Origin: Streptomyces marokkonensis
GTDB taxonomy: Bacteria > Actinomycetota > Actinomycetes > Streptomycetales > Streptomycetaceae
Length of the DNA stretch: 64,000 nucleotides
Direction: 5' to 3'
Assembly: GCF_008312835.1 (NCBI RefSeq)
Contig: NZ_VSKS01000019.1
Location: forward strand, 99,477-163,476
The notes beneath the pieces are model-generated. The model was not told the DNA's origin. It made no database searches and saw only the letters and a list, made by a program, of their open reading frames with translations. A program made the position numbers and the translations under genes. Shown here one piece after another: positions 59,859 through 64,000 of this stretch (positions are counted from its first letter, which is position 1; every line of letters begins with the position of its first letter).

Positions 59859-59910
59859 GGGAGGAGGCCTTCGACTGCGGCCATGGGAGGAGACCTTCGA
59901 CTGCGGCCAT
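59859..59910. repeat. Tandem 26-bp direct repeat upstream of the LysM/BTAD gene
   Basis: Two units at 59859-59884 and 59885-59910 share GGGAGGAG, one differing base, and CCTTCGACTGCGGCCAT, followed by a partial third unit GGGAG. They end about 60 bp before the ATG at 59973. Confidence 0.65.
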
Positions 59911-59972
59911 GGGAGTCAATAGGATCTCCGTAGTCCCAGTAGGCCCTCCTCCCACGATCCAGGACACCCGCC

Positions 59973-62921
59973 ATGTCGCGACGCCGCAGTTCCAGCTCGT
60001 CAACCTCGACGGACGCGGGCTCCGCCACCCCCCGGAACCGGACGCCGCAGCCGGTGCGGGTGCGGCGGCGGTCGTTCGGGGACGTCGTCAAGGCGTTCCT
60101 CGCCTTCGTGGCGCTGCTCGCGCTGGTCGTCGGTGTGCCGTTCGCGCTGGCCGTGACCGCGGGCCGGCCGTTCCCGGACACCTTCGAGCCGATGGAGTGG
60201 CTCAAGCAGGACATCTCCGTCTCGACGTTCCTGGGCATCCTCACCTTCGTCGTCTGGCTCGCCTGGGCGCAGTTCACCGCCTGTGTGCTCGTGGAGATGA
60301 AGGCCGCGCTGTCGGGCGTCGGTGTGCCGGGGCGGGTGCCAGGGGCCGGGCCCAGTCAGCTGCTCGCCCGTCAACTCGTCGCCGCCCTGCTGCTCGTGAG
60401 CGCGACCGCGGCGAGCTTCACTCCCGGGCTGAGCCAGCTCGGGCAGAGCCTCGACGGCAACCAGCGGCCCGCCGCGGCCGCCGCCCAGCAGACCCCCGGC
60501 CTCTTCGCCCAGCAGCAGGAGCAGGCCGCCGGTGCCGCGGCCGCCCTCGCCGAGCAGGCGTCGCACGCCGAAGCGGCGGGCAGCGGCGCCAAGCAGCGCG
60601 GCGACACGAAGTTCTACCGGATCCAGCCGCCCGAGGGCCGGCACCACGACTCCCTCTGGGAGGTCGCCGAGCGGCACCTCGGAGACGGCCGCCGGTACAA
60701 GGAGATCTTCGAGCTCAACAAGGACCGCGCCCAGCCCGACGGTTCCCGGCTGTCCGAGGCCAGCCTGATCCGGCCCGGCTGGATCATGGAAATGCCCGCC
60801 GACGCGCGTGGCGGCGAGCTCGTGGAGATGCCCGACGAGGCGCCCGAGGTCTCGCCCGAGGTGCGGCAGCAGATCCACGACTACGCCCGGACCGGGGACC
60901 ACGCACAGGGCGGTGGCGGCAGCGGTGCCGCCGACGTCTCCGTGCCCGAGCAGCGGCCCGCCCCCGCGCCCGCGAACGGCAACGCCGGTCACCAGCGGGA
61001 GCGGCAGCACGCCACCCCCGCCCACGACTCCTCCGCCTTCGGTCTGCCCGAAGCGCTCCTCGCCGCGCCCCTTCTCGCCGCCGGCCTCCTCGGCGCCCTC
61101 GGGCACCGGCGCCGGCAGGCGCTGTGGCAGTCGGCGATCGCCGGCATCGGCGGACGGCGCGGGATGGAGCCGCCCACGCCGGCCGGGGACGCCCTGGACG
61201 TGCAGGACGCGCTGCTGGTCGGCGCCGACCCCGAGGGCGTACGGCTGCTCGACCGGTCGCTGCGCGGGCTCGCCGCGTCCCTCGCCGCGGACTCCCGGCC
61301 GCTGCCCACCGTCTACGCGGCCTGGTTCGGCAACGGCGACCTGCACCTCCAGCTCGCCCAGCCGTCCGGCAAGCCGCCGACGCCCTGGCAGCTCGGGCAG
61401 GACGAGACGTTCTGGGTGCTCGCCAAGGACGACGCCGAGCAGTACGAGGACAGCGACACCGCCGCCCCCTACCCGGGCCTCGTCAGCCTCGGCACGATGG
61501 ACGGCTCCCGGCTGCTGCTCAACCTGGAGTCCGTTCCCGGCCTCGTCACCCTGCGCGGCGACGAGGCCGACCGCGCCGCCGTGTTCGCCTCCGTCGCCGC
61601 CGAACTGGCCACCAACGGCTGGTCCGACCGCATGACCATCACCCTCGTCGGATTCGGTGCCGACCTGACCCCCCTCGCGCCCAGCCGGCTGCGCCACCTC
61701 GACGACGTCGAGGCGCTGATCGAGACCATGGAGGCCGAGACGCGGCAGCGGCGGGGTGCCCTGGGCGCGGCCGGGCACGACTCCGTGCTCACCGGACGCA
61801 CCGGGCCCGCCCGGCACACCCGTTGGGCCCCGCACCTGGTCCTGCTCGCCGCCGAGCCGTCCGCCGAGGACGCCGTCACGCTCGCCGAACTCGCCGCGGA
61901 CGCAGGCCGGCTCGGCATCGGCTACCTCGTCGGCACCGGCAGCGGCGAACTTCCGGGCGCCGCCTGGGAGATGGAGATCACCGGCGACGGCCGCCTGCTC
62001 GCCCCCCTCCTCGGCCTCGAACTCGACGCCCAGCTCCTGCCCGCCGCCCAGCAGCGGGCGGTCGTCGAGCTGTTCGTCCAGGCCGACCCCGAGCGCGGCC
62101 CCGACGGACCGGACCACACGCCGCCGTTCCTCGTCGACATCAGCGAACAGGGCCGGCCCGCCGTGTACGCGCGCATGGTCGGGCCGTACGAGATCATCGG
62201 TCTCGACACCCCGGACGACGAGCGCAGCGCACTGCTCCACGAGGCGCTCGCGCTGCTGCTCCTGCACCGCGAGGGCGTGCACCCGCGCGTGCTGTCCTCC
62301 GCCCTGTGGCCGCGCGGCGTCACCGACGACGTGCGCGAGGCGCTCGTGGAGCGGCTGCGCGCCTGGCTCGGCACCGACCCCGACGGCACACCCCGCCTCG
62401 GCACGGACGACACGGGGCGGCTCACCCTCGCCCGGTCCGTCGTCTCCGACCTGGACGTGCTGCGGTCCCTGTACCACGAGGCCACCCAGGGCAGGGGCGT
62501 CGACAGCCGGGCCGTGCGCGGCCGGCTGCTCACCGACGCGCTGGTGCTGGTGCGCGGGCCGCTGCTCGCCGGCCGGCCCGAGGGCCGCTACCGCTGGCTC
62601 ACCCACGAGATCGTCGACGCCCAGCTCCCGCTGCTCGTCGCGGACACCGGGCTCGCGCTCGCCGAGTTCCACATGGAGAAGAACCGCGCGGAGAAGGCCA
62701 TCGAGGCGATCGACGCCGCGCTGCGCACCGCCCCGGCCGACGAGCGGCTGTGGAACGAGCTGCTGCGCGCCACCCACGCCCTCGACGACCTGGAGCGGCT
62801 CACCGCCCTCGCCGCCGACCTGATCGGCCGCAGCGGCGCCCGCGGGCTGCCGCCGCGCACCGAGGCGCTGCTCGACGAGCTGCTGCCGACCTGGCGCGAC
62901 GCCGTCGCGGCGGCCGGCTGA
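59973..62921 (+). CDS. Membrane protein joining LysM-like and SARP/BTAD-like domains
   Basis: A 982-aa protein. A Ser/Arg-rich N-terminus is followed by three helices at about 40-61, 83-108 and 128-150. A Gln/Ala-rich linker leads to a LysM-like segment near 214-275 (DSLWEVAERHLGDGRRYKEI, IRPGWIMEMP). Another helix lies at about 355-375. The long remainder ends in a winged-helix-like stretch near 745-830 (LHEALALLLLHREGVHP, LWPRGVTDDVREALVERLRA) and a helical TPR-like BTAD region (KNRAEKAIEAIDAALRTAP). It joins envelope and regulator-type domains, and may sense envelope state or scaffold the pilus. Confidence 0.78.
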   Translation: MSRRRSSSSSTSTDAGSATPRNRTPQPVRVRRRSFGDVVKAFLAFVALLALVVGVPFALAVTAGRPFPDTFEPMEWLKQDISVSTFLGILTFVVWLAWAQFTACVLVEMKAALSGVGVPGRVPGAGPSQLLARQLVAALLLVSATAASFTPGLSQLGQSLDGNQRPAAAAAQQTPGLFAQQQEQAAGAAAALAEQASHAEAAGSGAKQRGDTKFYRIQPPEGRHHDSLWEVAERHLGDGRRYKEIFELNKDRAQPDGSRLSEASLIRPGWIMEMPADARGGELVEMPDEAPEVSPEVRQQIHDYARTGDHAQGGGGSGAADVSVPEQRPAPAPANGNAGHQRERQHATPAHDSSAFGLPEALLAAPLLAAGLLGALGHRRRQALWQSAIAGIGGRRGMEPPTPAGDALDVQDALLVGADPEGVRLLDRSLRGLAASLAADSRPLPTVYAAWFGNGDLHLQLAQPSGKPPTPWQLGQDETFWVLAKDDAEQYEDSDTAAPYPGLVSLGTMDGSRLLLNLESVPGLVTLRGDEADRAAVFASVAAELATNGWSDRMTITLVGFGADLTPLAPSRLRHLDDVEALIETMEAETRQRRGALGAAGHDSVLTGRTGPARHTRWAPHLVLLAAEPSAEDAVTLAELAADAGRLGIGYLVGTGSGELPGAAWEMEITGDGRLLAPLLGLELDAQLLPAAQQRAVVELFVQADPERGPDGPDHTPPFLVDISEQGRPAVYARMVGPYEIIGLDTPDDERSALLHEALALLLLHREGVHPRVLSSALWPRGVTDDVREALVERLRAWLGTDPDGTPRLGTDDTGRLTLARSVVSDLDVLRSLYHEATQGRGVDSRAVRGRLLTDALVLVRGPLLAGRPEGRYRWLTHEIVDAQLPLLVADTGLALAEFHMEKNRAEKAIEAIDAALRTAPADERLWNELLRATHALDDLERLTALAADLIGRSGARGLPPRTEALLDELLPTWRDAVAAAG

Positions 62922-62934
62922 GCGGCCCGGCGCG

Positions 62935-63669
62935 ATGAGCGACGGCCTGTACGTCTCGCTGATCGCCGTCGCCGCGCTGTGGGGCGCGGCGGCCGGCGCG
63001 GTGCTGCCCCGCGCGGCCTACCGGTTCTCCGCCCCGTCGGGGGAGGAGTGGCGCGCGGCGTGCCCGGCGGGTCATCCGGTGAACGGCTGGCTCGGCCCCG
63101 CGCGGTGCGGACCGTGCGCGGGACCGCCGTACGGGCCGGGCACCGCTCCCGCCGTCGTCACCGCCCTGGTCTGCGCCGCCCTCGCCGCGGCCACCGGGAC
63201 CCGGCCCGAGCTGGCGGTGTGGCTGCTGCTCGCGCCCGTCGGCGTGCTGCTCGCGGTGGTCGACTTCCGGGTGCAGCGGCTGCCCGACCCGCTCACCCTG
63301 CCCTTCGCCGGGGCCGCCCTCGCCCTGCTCGGCCCGGCCGCGCTCGTCCCCGAGCACGCGGGGGAGTGGACGACGGCCCTGCTGGGCGCGCTCGCGCTCG
63401 GCGCCGGCTACTTCGTGCTGTTCCTCATCAACCCCGGCGGCATGGGCTTCGGCGATGTGAAGCTGGCGCTCGGCGCGGGCGCCGTCCTCGGCTGGTACGG
63501 CTGGCCGACCGTGATGCTCGGCACGCTCGCCGGGTTCCTCCTCGGGGCGCTGTACGGGGGTGCGCTGGTCGTCGCGCGGCGGGCGGGACGCAAGACGGCC
63601 ATCCCGTTCGGCCCGTTCCTGATCGGCGGCGCCTTCGCCGGCCTGCTGATCGGCGCGTACGCGGCCTGA
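62935..63669 (+). CDS. Prepilin peptidase (A24 family, TadV-type)
   Basis: A 244-aa membrane aspartyl peptidase. The two catalytic Asp are seen in VVDFRVQRLPDPLT (Asp110) and MGFGDVKLALGAG (Asp174, GxGD motif). The N-terminal part retains Cys43, Cys58 and Cys61 (RCGPC), the zinc-type site of full prepilin peptidases. It should cleave the Flp-type pilin and the TadE-like proteins. Its start is 13 bp after the 982-aa gene, so the two are probably co-transcribed. Confidence 0.9.
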   Translation: MSDGLYVSLIAVAALWGAAAGAVLPRAAYRFSAPSGEEWRAACPAGHPVNGWLGPARCGPCAGPPYGPGTAPAVVTALVCAALAAATGTRPELAVWLLLAPVGVLLAVVDFRVQRLPDPLTLPFAGAALALLGPAALVPEHAGEWTTALLGALALGAGYFVLFLINPGGMGFGDVKLALGAGAVLGWYGWPTVMLGTLAGFLLGALYGGALVVARRAGRKTAIPFGPFLIGGAFAGLLIGAYAA

Positions 63670-63749
63670 CGTCAGCCGCCGGATGCCGCTGACGTACGCT
63701 GGATCGGTCCGTCCGCAGACCGTCCACACCCCTGACGAAAGGGACGCCG

Positions 63750-64000
63750 GTGACCGAGAAGGCCGACCTTCAGCCCGTCCTCGACCGTGCCGCCGCCGGT
63801 GGACGGATCACCCCCGAGGAGGCCCTCGACCTCTACCGGGACGCCCCGCTGCACGCGCTGGGCGCCGCCGCCGACGCGGTCCGCAGGCGCCGGTACGCCG
63901 GGACCGAGCACATCGCGACGTACATCATCGAGCGGAACATCAACTACACGAACGTGTGCGTCACGGCGTGCAAGTTCTGCGCCTTCTACGCCGCGCCCAA
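63750..64000 (+). CDS. mqnC: Cyclic dehypoxanthine futalosine synthase, 5' part
   Basis: The gene runs off the window after 83 codons. The start of this radical SAM enzyme reads EEALDLYRDAPLHALGAAAD and ERNINYTNVCVTACKFCAFY, with C-x3-C-x2-C at Cys70, Cys74 and Cys77. MqnC cyclises dehypoxanthine futalosine in the futalosine menaquinone route. The GTG start has GAAAGGG upstream. It completes the set begun by mqnA and mqnE in this window. Confidence 0.92.
   Translation, partial: MTEKADLQPVLDRAAAGGRITPEEALDLYRDAPLHALGAAADAVRRRRYAGTEHIATYIIERNINYTNVCVTACKFCAFYAAP

Overview
This is a high-GC, GTG-rich actinobacterial chromosome segment, almost certainly from a Streptomyces. The evidence is the futalosine menaquinone genes, Ser/Thr kinases with extracellular sensor domains, 4-bp GTGA/ATGA gene overlaps and leaderless-looking starts. 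From memory, the gene order resembles the S. coelicolor stretch from about SCO4469 (hemL) to SCO4550 (mqnC). I could not run an alignment. I see no tRNA, rRNA, CRISPR array, integrase or transposase. Many long open frames on the opposite strand are GC-bias shadows and are left out.

Layout. 1-7.6 kb: the end of hemL, a histidine phosphatase, a secreted deacetylase-like lipoprotein, then a System II cytochrome c maturation operon (TlpA/ResA-like, CcdA, ResB, CcsB). 7.8-16.2 kb: two tandem Ser/Thr kinases with PQQ-type beta-propeller sensors, a cytosine deaminase, a CDP-alcohol phosphatidyltransferase lacking one motif Asp, a TetR regulator, and a third kinase ending in a ricin-type lectin domain. 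16.3-22.7 kb: menaquinone genes (UbiD-like decarboxylase, a 156-aa unknown, UbiA prenyltransferase, ubiX, an AsnC regulator, mqnE) with a rhomboid protease. mqnA (33.3 kb) and mqnC (63.75 kb, cut by the window end) complete the scattered set. 22.9-32.5 kb: acetyltransferase, DUF4229 protein, dicarboxylate symporter, TetR, a fatty-acid block (MaoC hydratase, large FabG, thiolase, acyl-CoA ligase) and a methyltransferase. 32.8-33 kb: a cold-shock protein gene.

34.2-48.5 kb is the most unusual part: a Ser/Thr kinase, a 1491-aa EccC-like FtsK/SpoIIIE ATPase of type VII secretion, four small WXG100-like proteins, a 488-aa helical protein with a glycine-rich membrane tail, a 498-aa protein with a complete calpain Cys-His-Asn triad in an overlapping operon with a WXG partner, a small protein and a lipoprotein, and an intact plus a broken copy of a small SAV_915-like gene. 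I read this as a candidate type VII-like export locus with its own effectors. 48.6-52.1 kb carries two tandem lipoprotein/secreted-protein pairs with a nearly identical 224-bp segment.

52.6-63.7 kb is a Tad/Flp pilus-type cluster: SAF protein, CpaE/TadZ-like ATPase, TadA ATPase, TadB, TadC, a Flp-type pilin, TadE-like and TadG-like proteins, an 80-aa peptide with a classic double-glycine leader, a 982-aa membrane protein joining a LysM-like domain to a SARP/BTAD-like module, and a prepilin peptidase. The window thus combines a respiratory core (heme, cytochrome c, menaquinone) with two candidate envelope secretion systems.
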